The notes: a model not told the origin generated them from the letters alone. DNA of 64,000 bases from Aphrophora alni (GCA_963513935.1 OY740766.1:3750001-3814000); one strand, 5' to 3'. Shown: positions 11,396 to 25,407, counted from the stretch's first letter. Made by a program: numbers and translations.

Positions 11396-12564
11396 AATGT
11401 TGAAAATTACGATCTGTTTCTTTTTTTGATTGATATTTCATTAAGAGTTGCTCATTTCAAGTGGTTTTTTTCGGTTTCTATAAATTTACAGATTTTATCA
11501 AAAGGTATTCCCAAACTTACGTCAAAGATCATGTTCCATTTCACCTTTTTATTTATTTTTATATAGTTATCAATACTTTTTGTATTTTCCTTTGAAGTCT
11601 ACATTTAATTAAAACCTATATTTTTGAGTTTTTATATTATTACAGCTTTCCCATAAATTACGAACTTGAGAAAGTTTGTGCATCTTATATAATTCAAAAC
11701 TGTGACAAACAATTAAACTCAAATTATAATAATTGCTAAACATTGTCCATAGAATATAGACAACAAAAACAGAAATAAAATCTACTGTAAATAAACGCCC
11801 CTTCCTTATAAATATGTAAATATATAACACATACAAATAATTTGTCTTGTGACCAATATTAGGGGGTGAGGAACAGATGGCTCGGATAATGTGATGCCAC
11901 AAATGATCATTTAGCCAGTGGTGACAAAACTACCCTTATTGTAGGGCTATCATCCCCTAGAGACACACTGTAGAAATCTGTTTCTCTGGTTCGGTTGTGA
12001 TCAGGAGATAAGATCTCTGTAACCCTATCAGAGGTCATTACAAACATTTAGAATTTTTATACGAAATTAAAATTTTCGACTTGCTTAATAATCTCAATAA
12101 ACTGAAAAAAAAATATTGCACTAACTTTCTCACACACCCATCCAGAAAACCAAGTACCAACAAATCTTTATCTCCCCAAAAATGTCTCTACAATACAGAC
12201 GTAAGTAAGTAGTAACGTTCTTAACAATGAGTTTATCCCTGTTGTATTTCCTATTCCGTAGGTAATAGAAGTTTTCTAAACATATTGAAACACAAGCTTG
12301 CTTAACTTGTCTCATAGACTCGTCCTAAGTGTAAATTGTTAATTTTTTTTTTTTAACGATTTAAATTCATTTTGTTTTTAGTCAATTTTACATAACCTAA
12401 TTTTCATAATCTTTATTTGACACATTCTTTGGAGCATACATTTTTATTTATCTACAAAAAGTGAAAGAAAAAAGTCGTTTGGTCGAATTAGAGAATTAGT
12501 TAAAAAAAAAAAAAAATTTATTCTACGTAAATGTAAAATATTAAAAACACAATTTTAAATCTAG
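11396..12564. other. Intergenic DNA left of the satellite block
   Basis: No gene recognised. The boundary with the satellite is abrupt: single-copy AT-rich DNA runs up to about 12560 and the first satellite unit begins by 12571. Confidence 0.5.
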
Positions 12565-15500
12565 TGTCACAATGGCTCTCTACAGCTCACGATGCCTCTC
12601 AATGTCCTCAATGTTTCTCTTCTGTCCACAGTATCCCTCTTGCTTCCACGTTGTCTCCATTATGACCATATTTAATCTCCACAATGCGTTTCTATTGCTC
12701 ACAATGGCTCTCTACAGCTCACGATGCCTCTCAATGTCCTCAATGTTTCTCTTCTGTCCACAGTATCCCTCTTGCTTCCACGTTGTCTCCATTATGACCA
12801 TATTTAATCTCCACAATGCGTTTCTATTGCTCACAATGGCTCTCTACAGCTCACGATGCCTCTCAATGTCCTCAATGTTTCTCTTCTGTCCACAGTATCC
12901 CTCTTGCTTCCACGTTGTCTCCATTATGACCATATTTAATCTCCACAATGCGTTTCTATTGCTCACAATGGCTCTCTACAGCTCACGATGCCTCTCAATG
13001 TCCTCAATGTTTCTCTTCTGTCCACAGTATTCCTCTTGCTTCCACGTTGTCTCCATTATGACTATATTTAATCTCTACAATGCGTTTCTATTGCTCACAA
13101 TGGCTCTCTACAGCTCACGATGCCTCTCAATGTCCTCAATGTTTCTCTTCTGTCCACAGTATCCCTCTTGCTTCCACGTTGTCTCCATTATGACCATATT
13201 TAATCTCCACAATGCGTTTCTATTGCTCACAATGGCTCTCTACAGCTCACGATGCCTCTCAATGTCCTCAATGTTTCTCTTCTGTCCACAGTATTCCTCT
13301 TGCTTCCACGTTGTCTCCATTATGACCATATTTAATCTCCACAATGCGTTTCTATTGCTCACAATGGCTCTCTACAGCTCACGATGCCTCTCAATGTCCT
13401 CAATGTTTCTCTTCTGTCCACAGTATCCCTCTTGCTTCCACGTTGTCTCCATTATGACCATATTTAATCTCCACAATGCGTTTCTATTGCTCACAATGGC
13501 TCTCTACAGCTCACGATGCCTCTCAATGTCCTCAATGTTTCTCTTCTGTCCACAGTATCCCTCTTGCTTCCACGTTGTCTCCATTATGACCATATTTAAT
13601 CTCCACAATGCGTTTCTATTGCTCACAATGGCTCTCTACAGCTCACGATGCCTCTCAATGTCCTCAATGTTTCTCTTCTGTCCACAGTATTCCTCTTGCT
13701 TCCACGTTGTCTCCATTATGACCATATTTAATCTCCACAATGCGTTTCTATTGCTCACAATGGCTCTCTACAGCTCACGATGCCTCTCAATGTCCTCAAT
13801 GTTTCTCTTCTGTCCACAGTATCCCTCTTGCTTCCACGTTGTCTCCATTATGACCATATTTAATCTCCACAATGCGTTTCTATTGCTCACAATGGCTCTC
13901 TACAGCTCACGATGCCTCTCAATGTCCTCAATATTTCTCTTCTGTCCACAGTATTCCTCTTGCTTCCACGTTGTCTCCATTATGACCATATTTAATCTCC
14001 ACAATGCGTTTCTATTGCTCACAATGGCTCTCTACAGCTCACGATGCCTCTCAATGTCCTCAATGTTTCTCTTCTGTCCACAGTATCCCTCTTGCTTCCA
14101 CGTTGTCTCCATTATGACCATATTTAATCTCCACAATGCGTTTCTATTGCTCACAATGGCTCTCTACAGCTCACGATGCCTCTCAATGTCCTCAATGTTT
14201 CTCTTCTGTCCACAGTATCCCTCTTGCTTCCACGTTGTCTCCATTATGACCATATTTAATCTCCACAATGCGTTTCTATTGCTCACAATGGCTCTCTACA
14301 GCTCACGATGCCTCTCAATGTCCTCAATGTTTCTCTTCTGTCCACAGTATCCCTCTTGCTTCCACGTTGTCTCCATTATGACCATATTTAATCTCCACAA
14401 TGCGTTTCTATTGCTCACAATGGCTCTCTACAGCTCACGATGCCTCTCAATGTCCTCAATGTTTCTCTTCTGTCCACAGTATCCCTCTTGCTTCCACGTT
14501 GTCTCCATTATGACCATATTTAATCTCCACAATGCGTTTCTATTGCTCACAATGGCTCTCTACAGCTCACGATGCCTCTCAATGTCATCAATGTTTCTCT
14601 TCTGTCCACAGTATCCCTCTTGCTTCCACGTTGTCTCCATTATGACCATTTTTAATCTCCACAATGCGTTTCTATTGCTCACAATGGCTCTCTACAGCTC
14701 ACGATGCCTCTCAATGTCCTCAATGTTTCTCTTCTGTCCACAGTATCCCTCTTGCTTCCACGTTGTCTCCATTATGACCATATTTAATCTCCACAATGCG
14801 TTTCTATTGCTCACAATGGCTCTCTACAGCTCACGATGCCTCTCAATGTCCTCAATGTTTCTCTTCTGTCCACAGTATCCCTCTTGCTTCCACGTTGTCT
14901 CCATTATGACCATATTTAATCTCCACAATGCGTTTCTATTGCTCACAATGGCTCTCTACAGCTCACGATGCCTCTCAATGTCCTCAATGTTTCTCTTCTG
15001 TCCACAGTATCCCTCTTGCTTCCACGTTGTCTCCATTATGACCATATTTAATCTCCACAATGCGTTTCTATTGCTCACAATGGCTCTCTACAGCTCACGA
15101 TGCCTCTCAATGTCCTCAATGTTTCTCTTCTGTCCACAGTATCCCTCTTGCTTCCACGTTGTCTCCATTATGACCATATTTAATCTCCACAATGCGTTTC
15201 TATTGCTCACAATGGCTCTCTACAGCTCACGATGCCTCTCAATGTCCTCAATGTTTCTCTTCTGTCCACAGTATCCCTCTTGCTTCCACGTTGTCTCCAT
15301 TATGACCATATTTAATCTCCACAATGCGTTTCTATTGCTCACAATGGCTCTCTACAGCTCACGATGCCTCTCAATGTCCTCAATGTTTCTCTTCTGTCCA
15401 CAGTATCCCTCTTGCTTCCACGTTGTCTCCATTATGACCATATTTAATCTCCACAATGCGTTTCTATTGCTCACAATGGCTCTCTACAGCTCACGATGCC

Positions 15501-17640
15501 TCTAAATGTCCTCAATGTTTCTCTTCTGTCCACAGTATCCCTCTTGCTTCCACGTTGTCTCCATTATGACCATATTTAATCTCCACAATGCGTTTCTATT
15601 GCTCACAATGGCTCTCTACAGCTCACGATGCCTCTCAATGTCCTCAATGTTTCTCTTCTGTCCACAGTATCCCTCTTGCTTCCACGTTGTCTCCATTATG
15701 ACCATATTTAATCTCCACAATGCGTTTCTATTGCTCACAATGGCTCTCTACAGCTCACGATGCCTCTCAATGTCCTCAATGTTTCTCTTCTGTCCACAGT
15801 ATCCCTCTTGCTTCCACGTTGTCTCCATTATGACCATATTTAATCTCCACAATGCGTTTCTATTGCTCACAATGGCTCTCTACAGCTCACGATGCCTCTC
15901 AATGTCCTCAATGTTTCTCTTCTGTCCACAGTATCCCTCTTGCTTCCACGTTGTCTCCATTATGACCATATTTAATCTCCACAATGCGTTTCTATTGCTC
16001 ACAATGGCTCTCTACAGCTCACGATGCCTCTCAATGTCCTCAATGTTTCTCTTCTGTCCACAGTATCCCTCTTGCTTCCACGTTGTCTCCATTATGACCA
16101 TATTTAATCTCCACAATGCGTTTCTATTGCTCACAATGGCTCTCTACAGCTCACGATGCCTCTCAATGTCCTCAATGTTTCTCTTCTGTCCACAGTATTC
16201 CTCTTGCTTCCACGTTGTCTCCATTATGACCATATTTAATCTCCACAATGCGTTTCTATTGCTCACAATGGCTCTCTACAGCTCACGATGCCTCTCAATG
16301 TCCTCAATGTTTCTCTTCTGTCCACAGTATCCCTCTTGCTTCCACGTTGTCTCCATTATGACCATATTTAATCTCCACAATGCGTTTCTATTGCTCACAA
16401 TGGCTCTCTACAGCTCACGATGCCTCTCAATGTCCTCAATGTTTCTCTTCTGTCCACAGTATCCCTCTTGCTTCCACGTTGTCTCCATTATGACCATATT
16501 TAATCTCCACAATGCGTTTCTATTGCTCACAATGGCTCTCTACAGCTCACGATGCCTCTCAATGTCCTCAATGTTTCTCTTCTGTCCACAGTATCCCTCT
16601 TGCTTCCACGTTGTCTCCATTATGACCATATTTAATCTCCACAATGCGTTTCTATTGCTCACAATGGCTCTCTACAGCTCACGATGCCTCTCAATGTCCT
16701 CAATGTTTCTCTTCTGTCCACAGTATCCCTCTTGCTTCCACGTTGTCTCCATTATGACCATATTTAATCTCCACAATGCGTTTCTATTGCTCACAATGGC
16801 TCTCTACAGCTCACGATGCCTCTCAATGTCCTCAATGTTTCTCTTCTGTCCACAGTATCCCTCTTGCTTCCACGTTGTCTCCATTATGACCATATTTAAT
16901 CTCCACAATGCGTTTCTATTGCTCACAATGGCTCTCTACAGCTCACGATGCCTCTCAATGTCCTCAATGTTTCTCTTCTGTCCACAGTATCCCTCTTGCT
17001 TCCACGTTGTCTCCATTATGACCATATTTAATCTCCACAATGCGTTTCTATTGCTCACAATGGCTCTCTACAGCTCACGATGCCTCTCAATGTCCTCAAT
17101 GTTTCTCTTCTGTCCACAGTATCCCTCTTGCTTCCACGTTGTCTCCATTATGACCATATTTAATCTCCACAATGCGTTTCTATTGCTCACAATGGCTCTC
17201 TACAGCTCACGATGCCTCTCAATGTCCTCAATGTTTCTCTTCTGTCCACAGTATCCCTCTTGCTTCCACGTTGTCTCCATTATGACCATATTTAATCTCC
17301 ACAATGCGTTTCTATTGCTCACAATGGCTCTCTACAGCTCACGATGCCTCTCAATGTCCTCAATGTTTCTCTTCTGTCCACAGTATTCCTCTTGCTTCCA
17401 CGTTGTCTCCATTATGACCATATTTAATCTCCACAATGCGTTTCTATTGCTCACAATGGCTCTCTACAGCTCACGATGCCTCTCAATGTCCTCAATGTTT
17501 CTCTTCTGTCCACAGTATCCCTCTTGCTTCCACGTTGTCTCCATTATGACCATATATAATCTCTACAATGCGTTTCTATTGCTCACAATGCCTCTCTACA
17601 GCTCACGATGCCTCTCAATGTCCACAATGTTTCTCTAGTG
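12565..17640 (+). repeat. 132-bp higher-order satellite, 38 copies plus a partial
   Basis: Units start at 12572 and recur exactly every 132 bp to 17587, followed by a partial unit. Copies are nearly identical. Each unit breaks into seven sub-blocks (20+19+20+20+20+13+20 bp) of one degenerate ~20-bp monomer of the type ACAATGCCTCTCTANTGTCC. Variant units (a C-to-T change making tattcctc) occur as copies 4, 6, 9, 11, 28 and 37; the 4/6 and 9/11 spacing suggests a block of five units was itself duplicated. Because 132 is divisible by 3 and one frame lacks a stop, the array reads as frames of 977 and 710 codons split by a single C-to-A stop at about 15504. I regard those frames as accidental. Confidence 0.97.
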
Positions 17641-18340
17641 TCCATAACACCTCTCTACTGTCCACAGTATCCCTCTAGCTTCCACATTGTCTCAATTATG
17701 ACCAGATCTGTTCCCACAATTCATTTTTATTAGTCACAATGCCCTTTCAGTGTCCAAAATATCACTCACATGTTCACAATGAGTCTCTAATGCGAACAAT
17801 GGGTCTCTAGGTTCACAATGTCTCTCCGATGTTCATCACAATGGCTCTCTCAGATACACAATGCATGTTTAGGGTTCCACAATGCATGTTTAGGGTTCCA
17901 CAATGCCTGATTTTCTAGTCTGCAAAATGCATCTCTAATGTCCAAAGTGAGTCTCTAGTATCCACTTTACTTCTCTTGTGTCCACAGCGTTTTCAGTGTT
18001 CAAAATGCCTTTCTGGTGTCCAAAATGAGTCTCTAGTGCCCACAATGCCTTTCTATTGTTCAAAATGCCTCTAAATGTATAAAATGTCCCCACAACACCT
18101 CTTTAGTGTCCACAATGCCTTTCAAAGAACATAATATCTCTTAGTGTTCATAATTTATCTATACTGTTCATGCCTCTCAGTGTCGAAAATGCCTCTCTGA
18201 TGACCACAATACCTCTCTACTATCCACAACGCCTTTTTACTTTCTGTTTTCAATGCATCTCTTATGTCCGTGATGCCTCTTTAGTCACTAGACTCTCAGT
18301 ATCAAGAATGCCTCTCTATTGTCCATTATGACTCTCAGTA
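17641..18340 (+). repeat. Degenerate ~20-bp monomer satellite, edge zone
   Basis: The same CACAATGCCTCTCTAGTGTC-like monomers continue without higher-order regularity and are strongly diverged. This is expected for the edge of a satellite where homogenisation is weak. It links the 132-bp array to the next array. Confidence 0.9.
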
Positions 18341-21300
18341 TCAAGAATGCCTCTCTCTAGTGTCCACTATGAGTCTCAGTATCAAGAATAGCTCTCTACT
18401 GATCATGACTTTCAGTATCAAGAATAGCTCTCTATTGTCTCCAATGACTGTCCTTATCAAGAATGCCTTTCTAGTGTCCACTATGACTCTCATTATCAAG
18501 AATGCCTTTCTAGTGTCCACTATGACTCTCAGTAACAAGAATGCCTCTCTAGTGACCATGACTTTCAATAACAATTATAGCTCTCTATTGTCTCCTATGA
18601 CTCTCATTATAAAGAATGCCTTTCTAGTGTGCACTATGACTCTCAGTATCAAGAATGCCTTTCTAGTGTCCACTATGACTCTCAAAACAACAATGCCTCT
18701 CTAGTGTCCACTATGAGTCTCAGTATCAAGAATGCCTCTCTACTGACCATGACTTTAAGTATCAAGAATAGCTCTCTACTGACCATGACTTTCAGTATCA
18801 AGAATAGCTCTCTATTGTCTCCTATGACTGTCATTATCAAGAATGCCTTTCTAGTTTCCACTATGACTCTCATTACCAAAAATTCCTTTCTAGTGTCCAC
18901 TATGTCTTTCAGTATCAAGAATAGCTCTCTATTGTCTCCTATGACTCTCATTATCAAGAATGCCTTTTTAGTTTCCACTATGACTCTCAAATCAAGAATG
19001 CCTCTCTAGTGTCCACTATGAATCTCAGTATCAAGAATGCCTCTCTAGTGACTATAACTTTCAGTAACAAGAATAGCTCTCTATTGTCTCCCATGACTCT
19101 CATTATCAAGAATGCCTTTCTAGTATGCACTATGACTCTCAAATCAAGAATGCCTCTCTAGTGACTATAACTTTCAGTAACAAGAATGGCTCTCTAGTGT
19201 CCACTATGAGTCTCAGGATCAAGAATGCCTCTCTAGTGCCCACTAGGATTCTCAGTATCAAGAATGCCTCTCTAGTGACTATAACTTTCAGTAACAAGAA
19301 TAGCTCTCTAGTGTCCACTATGAGTCTCAGGATCAAGAATGCCTCTCTAGTGCCCACTATGACTCTCAAATCAAGAATGCCTCTCTAGTGACTATAACTT
19401 TCAGTAACAAGAATGGCTCTCTAGTGTCCACTATGAGTCTCAGGATCAAGAATGCCTCTCTAGTGCCCACTAGGATTCTCAGTATCAAGAATGCCTCTCT
19501 AGTGACTATAACTTTCAGTAACAAGAATGGCTCTCTAGTGTCCACTATGAGTCTCAGGATCAAGAATGCCTCTCTAGTGCCCACTAGGATTCTCAGTATC
19601 AAGAATGCCTCTCTAGTGACTATAACTTTCAGTTACAAGAATAGCTCTCTAGTGTCCACTATGAGTCTCAGGATCAAGAATGCCTCTCTAGTGCCCACTA
19701 TGACTCTCAAATCAAGAATGCCTCTCTAGTGACTATAACTTTCAGTAACAAGAATAGCTCTCTATTGTCTCCCATGACTCTCATTATCAAGAATGCCTTT
19801 CTAGTATGCACTATGACTCTCAAATCAAGAATGCCTCTCTAGTGACTATAACTTTCAGTAACAAGAATGGCTCTCTAGTGTCCACTATGAGTCTCAGGAT
19901 CAAGAATGCCTCTCTAGTGCCCACTAGGATTCTCAGTATCAAGAATGCCTCTCTAGTGACTATAACTTTCAGTAACAAGAATAGCTCTCTAGTGTCCACT
20001 ATGAGTCTCAGGATCAAGAATGCCTCTCTAGTGCCCACTATGACTCTCAAATCAAGAATGCCTCTCTAGTGACTATAACTTTCAGTAACAAGAATGGCTC
20101 TCTAGTGTCCACTATGAGTCTCAGGATCAAGAATGCCTCTCTAGTGCCCACTAGGATTCTCAGTATCAAGAATGCCTCTCTAGTGACTATAACTTTCAGT
20201 AACAAGAATGGCTCTCTAGTGTCCACTATGAGTCTCAGGATCAAGAATGCCTCTCTAGTGCCCACTAGGATTCTCAGTATCAAGAATGCCTCTCTAGTGA
20301 CTATAACTTTCAGTTACAAGAATAGCTCTCTAGTGTCCACTATGAGTCTCAGGATCAAGAATGCCTCTCTAGTGCCCACTATGACTCTCAAATCAAGAAT
20401 GCCTCTCTAGTGACTATAACTTTCAGTAACAAGAATAGCTCTCTATTGTCTCCTATGACTCTCATTATCAAGAATGCCTCTCTAGTGCCCACTATGACTC
20501 TCAAATCAAGAATGCCTCTCTAGTGACTATAACTTTCAGTAACAAGAATGGCTCTCTAGTGTCCACTATGAGTCTCAGGATCAAGAATGCCTCTCTAGTG
20601 CCCACTAGGATTCTCAGTATCAAGAATGCCTCTCTAGTGACTATAACTTTCAGTAACAAGAATAGCTCTCTAGTGTCCACTATGAGTCTCAGGATCAAGA
20701 ATGCCTCTCTAGTGCCCACTATGACTCTCAAATCAAGAATGCCTCTCTAGTGACTATAACTTTCAGTAACAAGAATGGCTCTCTAGTGTCCACTATGAGT
20801 CTCAGGAATAAGAATGCCTCTCTAGTGCCCACTAGGATTCTCAGTATCAAGAATGCCTCTCTAGTGACTATAACTTTCAGTAACAAGAATGGCTCTCTAG
20901 TGTCCACTATGAGTCTCAGGATCAAGAATGCCTCTCTAGTGCCCACTAGGATTCTCAGTATCAAGAATGCCTCTCCAGTGACTATAACTTTCAGTAACAA
21001 GAATAGCTCTCTAGTGTCCACTATGAGTCTCAGGATCAAGAATGCCTCTCTAGTGCCCACTATGACTCTCAAATCAAGAATGCCTCTCTAGTGACTATAA
21101 CTTTCAGTAACAAGAATAGCTCTCTATTGTCTCCTATGACTCTCATTATCAAGAATGCCTCTCTAGTGCCCACTATGACTCTCAAATCAAGAATGCCTCT
21201 CTAGTGACTATAACTTTCAGTAACAAGAATGGCTCTCTAGTGTCCACTATGAGTCTCAGGATCAAGAATGCCTCTCTAGTGCCCACTAGGATTCTCAGTA

Positions 21301-21480
21301 TCAAGAATGCCTCTCTAGTGACTATAACTTTCAGTAACAAGAATAGCTCTCTATTGTCTCCTATGACTCTCATTATCAAGAATGCCTTTCTAGTGTCCAA
21401 ACTGTTTTTCTGGTGCTCACATTGTTTTCTTGGCGTCCACGACGCTACTCTTGTGTCCACAATTCCTTTCTAGTCTTATA
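18341..21480 (+). repeat. Hierarchical satellite: ~39-bp dimers in 114/113-bp, 227-bp and 681-bp units
   Basis: Dimers combining a CACTATGACTCTCAGTATC-type half and an AAGAATGCCTCTCTAGTGT-type half are assembled into 114-bp and 113-bp units, which pair as 227 bp. Three pairs form a 681-bp unit: the landmark CTATTGTCTC(C/T)(C/T)ATGACTCTC occurs at 19081, 19762, 20443 and 21124, exactly 681 bp apart, then at 21351, 227 bp later. Short overlapping frames on both strands are by-products of the regular period. Flanks (18341-19080 and 21400-21480) are less ordered. Confidence 0.95.
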
Positions 21481-22650
21481 ACGCTATACTGATGCATATG
21501 TGGTGACCAGAATAACTATCTTGTATCCGCCATTTGTATCAAGTGTCTACAATGTCATAATTTATAAAAACAAAAATAATATTAACTGTTCTAATTACTT
21601 CAGCCTAAAGTATTTCCCCCCTTCTGTGCATGTATAGATATCATTATGTAATACGAATAATACAAAATTATTGTTTTTACAAATAATAGTTTGGACCTTT
21701 ATGAACTGTAATTACATAAGTTTTTCATTGCATATCAATAAGACAAGGGGATGGATTAGCTTCGCTATGGTACTGACTATCCTGAACAGTCTTTGATTAG
21801 TTGCAATCATCAATTTAAAAGTTTCATATTTTTATAAGTTATGATGTTTAATTTATCGATTTATAGTCGCGTCATGTTTAACAATATCAGAGCAACTGTT
21901 GTCTGTCAGTTCGATCAAAACAATCGATTAGGACAGATGGCGAGCACATTAAGTCACCCACGAAAATATCATTTTTAATTGACTGTTGACAAAAACGAAG
22001 CAAAAAAAAACAGTTTCATCGTTATCATTTTCATGAGAAGGGGGTGTGCGGGTGTCATCTCTAAAGGGGGGGGCGGATTTGTAGGGGTCTCTAACTGATT
22101 TTATGCTAATAATCTTGTAGTATGGGGGCATCATCTCCCACCCTTTCCACCCTTATTTATAGTTATTGCTATCGGATAGCAGGTGGTGAAATTTGCAGAA
22201 ATATTTTGTAAAACCCCCTCAATATCGTTAAAATATAACCGATATATAATGTGTACATTTATATGCAATCGCCTGCGATTTAGTGTTTCTGTGAAGTTGC
22301 CAGCACATCTGTACGATAGGAAGACTATAGCTTTGTCTGAAGGCGTAACTGCATTCTGCAAGTTAAAGAGTTTAATATGGTAAAACATAAATCAGGTCGT
22401 GACCTTCGTTTTTAAGTATTTTATGTTCACCTTGTGTTCTCAGTTTTTTAGTGTTATGGCGAAGAGTTATAATTTTGACAAAAAAAGCTTTTTTTCCTGC
22501 CAAACAATTTATAAAACATATAGTGTTCATAAAGTATATTATATGAATTTATCTCACTTAAGCAAAGTAAGCAGGAGAAGAAATCCATTCGGGGAGAACT
22601 AAATCCCATATTATTTTGTAGAACTAAATAAGTCTAGCATTTATAAAATG

Positions 22651-22703
<53 letters not shown>

Positions 22704-24035
22704 TGTATGAATATTTTACTTTTCATTCTTTTGTGATCATAAAAATATTGACGGATCATTCTGTAAAATATCGTCTTGTTGTTGCATCCATGTTAAGAAT
22801 AAAAAAAGAAAAAGTTATAGTCTCGTATACAAAATGTTGTTTCTGTGGAGGTAGACCTAAAGTATTTTATAGTCTCCATACATGCATCGTAGTTTAATGT
22901 GCGTTCAAAAAAAAATCATTACTCATACAATTATTTTAGATTCATATAAGTTTTATTTGGTTATCATCTACATAACCTAACCTCTAATTATAACCTACAT
23001 ATTATCTATCGCAACGATTCACTTTTCCAATAGCATTAAATGACATTCAATACATTTCAGAAACGAGATTGTAGCATGAATCAACAATATTTTCAATGTC
23101 TACAACGGTCAGGAGTCACCTTTGTAGTGTGCTGCAGTATGTACCATTTCGTATGGAACAGTGCCGCATAGTACTTATTGTACACTTTTTGTTTGTTTGT
23201 TTGTTTGCTTGGAAAGGAGTTATTGAAATATCCCATTCTTTATTTCCCCCCCCCCCCACCCACACACGAGCCTCATTAAGATCTCCATTGATGCTGCATC
23301 AGATAAAACTTTATCGATTTTTAATAAAAAATAATGAACGTTTTTCTGATGGATGAATCATAAATAAGAAATGACTTTTCCATTAACAACTTCAATTAAC
23401 AAAACATCGTCAGCACTTTATATTTAATTTATCAGAGGTCCTCCACAAGAAGTCCCTCGCGACTTGGATGAGGCCACTTTGTTGTCGACTTCAATTTCTG
23501 ATGTATCCGTCTGCAGGAGAATCTAACAGGATTACAACCCCCGAGGTAGGGGATGATTAGTAGCCGACCAAATGGTTTAGTCAAATTATTACAATAACGA
23601 TTTTATCTCTAGAACGTTATCAATGGAAGTAATTTGACGACATATTGGTAATCAGTCACTCTGTGTGTTTGTTAGACAAGTTTGTTTATCATAAATTTGT
23701 TTTAGTACTTTTGGAAAATGACGGCTGATTTACAAAAAATATTTAAAAAATTGCATCCATTGGTGATTATTTTTTTTTATAAATTATTATTATTAAAATT
23801 TAATGCATAGATTCTACATCAAAAACAAAAATTGTTTAAAATATTAACTTAACATATAAAAATCTGCAGCGGTATTTCCTGTTGCTGATTTTTTTAGATG
23901 AAAGTAGAAAATACCTTTCTTTAACACGATTGTAAACATTTCTTTGGCGGTTGTATGAAGACCTAGTTATGATGAGGTTTTTCTTCTTATCACAGAAACT
24001 GTTATCACCTCCTTTCACCCACGTTTATATAATTT
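21481..24035. other. Intergenic DNA between satellites
   Basis: No gene recognised. It contains the (TA)n tract at 22653-22700, a C-run near 23247, and short frames without recognisable content. Confidence 0.5.
22653..22700. repeat. (AT)n microsatellite
   Basis: About 24 uninterrupted AT units. Confidence 0.95.
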
Positions 24036-25407
24036 AATTGTCAAAGCTAATAATAGACAAGCAGCTGATACAATGAACATTTATTTTGTATCAGCTGGTT
24101 TGGCGACCTCGTCCTTGATATTGATACGGTGACAAAATGAGCTATATTGTAGGCTCATGTAGGCTATTCATTAATTGTCAAAGCTAATAATAGACAAGCA
24201 GCTGATACAATGAACATTTATTTTGTATCAGCTGGTTTGGCGACCTCGTCCTTGATATTGATACGGTGACAAAATGAGCTATATTGTAGGCTCATGTTGG
24301 CTATTCATTAATTGTCAAAGCTAATAATAGACAAGCAGCTGATACAATGAACATTTATTTTGTATCAGCTGGTTTGGCGACCTCGTCCTTGATATTGATA
24401 CGGTGACAAAATGAGCTATATTGTAGGCTCATGTTGGCTATTCATTAATTGTCAAAGCTAATAATAGACAAGCAGCTGATACAATGAACATTTATTTTGT
24501 ATCAGCTGGTTTGGCGACCTCGTCCTTGATATTGATACGGTGACAAAATGAGCTATATTGTAGGCTCATGTTGGCTATTCATTAATTGTCAAAGCTAATA
24601 ATAGACAAGCAGCTGATACAATGAACATTTATTTTCTATCAGCTGGTTTGGCGACCTCGTCTTTGATATTGATACGGTGAACAAAATGAGCTATATTGTA
24701 GGCTCATGTTGGCTATTCATTAATTGTCAAAGCTAATAATAGACAAGCAGCTGATGCAATGAACATTTATTTTGTATCGGCTGGTTTGGCGACCTCGTCC
24801 TTGATATTGATACGGTGACAAAATGAGCTATATTGTAGGCTCATGTTGGCTATTCATTAATTGTCAAAGCTAATAATAGACAAGCAGCTGATGCAATGAA
24901 CATTTATTTTGTATCGGCTGGTTTGGCGACCTCGTCCTTGATATTGATACGGTGACAAAATGAGCTATATTGTAGGCTCATGTTGGCTATTCATTAATTG
25001 TCAAAGCTAATAATAGACAAGCAGCTGATACAATGAACATTTATTTTGTATCAGCTGGTTTGGCGACCTCGTCTTTGATATTGATACGGTGAACAAAATG
25101 AGCTATATTGTAGGCTCATGTTGGCTATTCATTAATTGTCAAAGCTAATAATAGACAAGCAGCTGATACAATGAACATTTATTTTGTATCAGCTGGTTTG
25201 GCGACCTCGTCTTTGATATTGATACGGTGAACAAAATGAGCTATATTGTAGGCTCATGTTGGCTATTCATTAATTGTCAAAGCTAATAATAGACAAGCAG
25301 CTGATACAATGAACATTTATTTTGTATCAGCTGGTTTGGCGACCTCGTCCTTGATATTGATACGGTGACAAAATGAGCTATATTGTAGGCTCATGTTGGC
25401 TATTCAT
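24036..25407 (+). repeat. 137-bp satellite, ten copies, with internal hairpin
   Basis: AATTGTCAAAGCTAATAATA recurs with spacing 137 bp (138 in three units that carry an extra A in GTGAACAAAATG). Ten units end at CTATTCA, position 25407. Each unit contains an 11-bp perfect inverted repeat, AGCTGATACAA and TTGTATCAGCT, with a 12-nt spacer, so each unit can form a hairpin. Copies 6 and 7 change both arms (GATGCAA and ATCGGCT). Both changes leave G-U pairs in plus-strand RNA. No coding content. Confidence 0.97.

Noticed and set aside
12572..17638. Open frames of 977 and 710 codons with a 44-residue repeat
   Set aside because: The 132-bp satellite unit is divisible by 3 and lacks a stop in one frame, which by chance happens in roughly half of such units. 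The frame is interrupted by a simple C-to-A stop, has no upstream gene structure, and the DNA subunits (20/19/13 bp) do not respect codons.
18341..21473. Many 75-126-codon frames on both strands
   Set aside because: They follow the satellite period (227/681 bp) and are equally open on both strands, as expected for a regular repeat rather than genes.
23096..23356. 86-codon frame with hydrophobic centre
   Set aside because: Runs through low-complexity (TTTG)n and poly(C) stretches; no splice or homology support.
24036..25407. CRISPR array
   Set aside because: The repeats are contiguous 137-bp satellite units without distinct spacers, in a eukaryotic genome.
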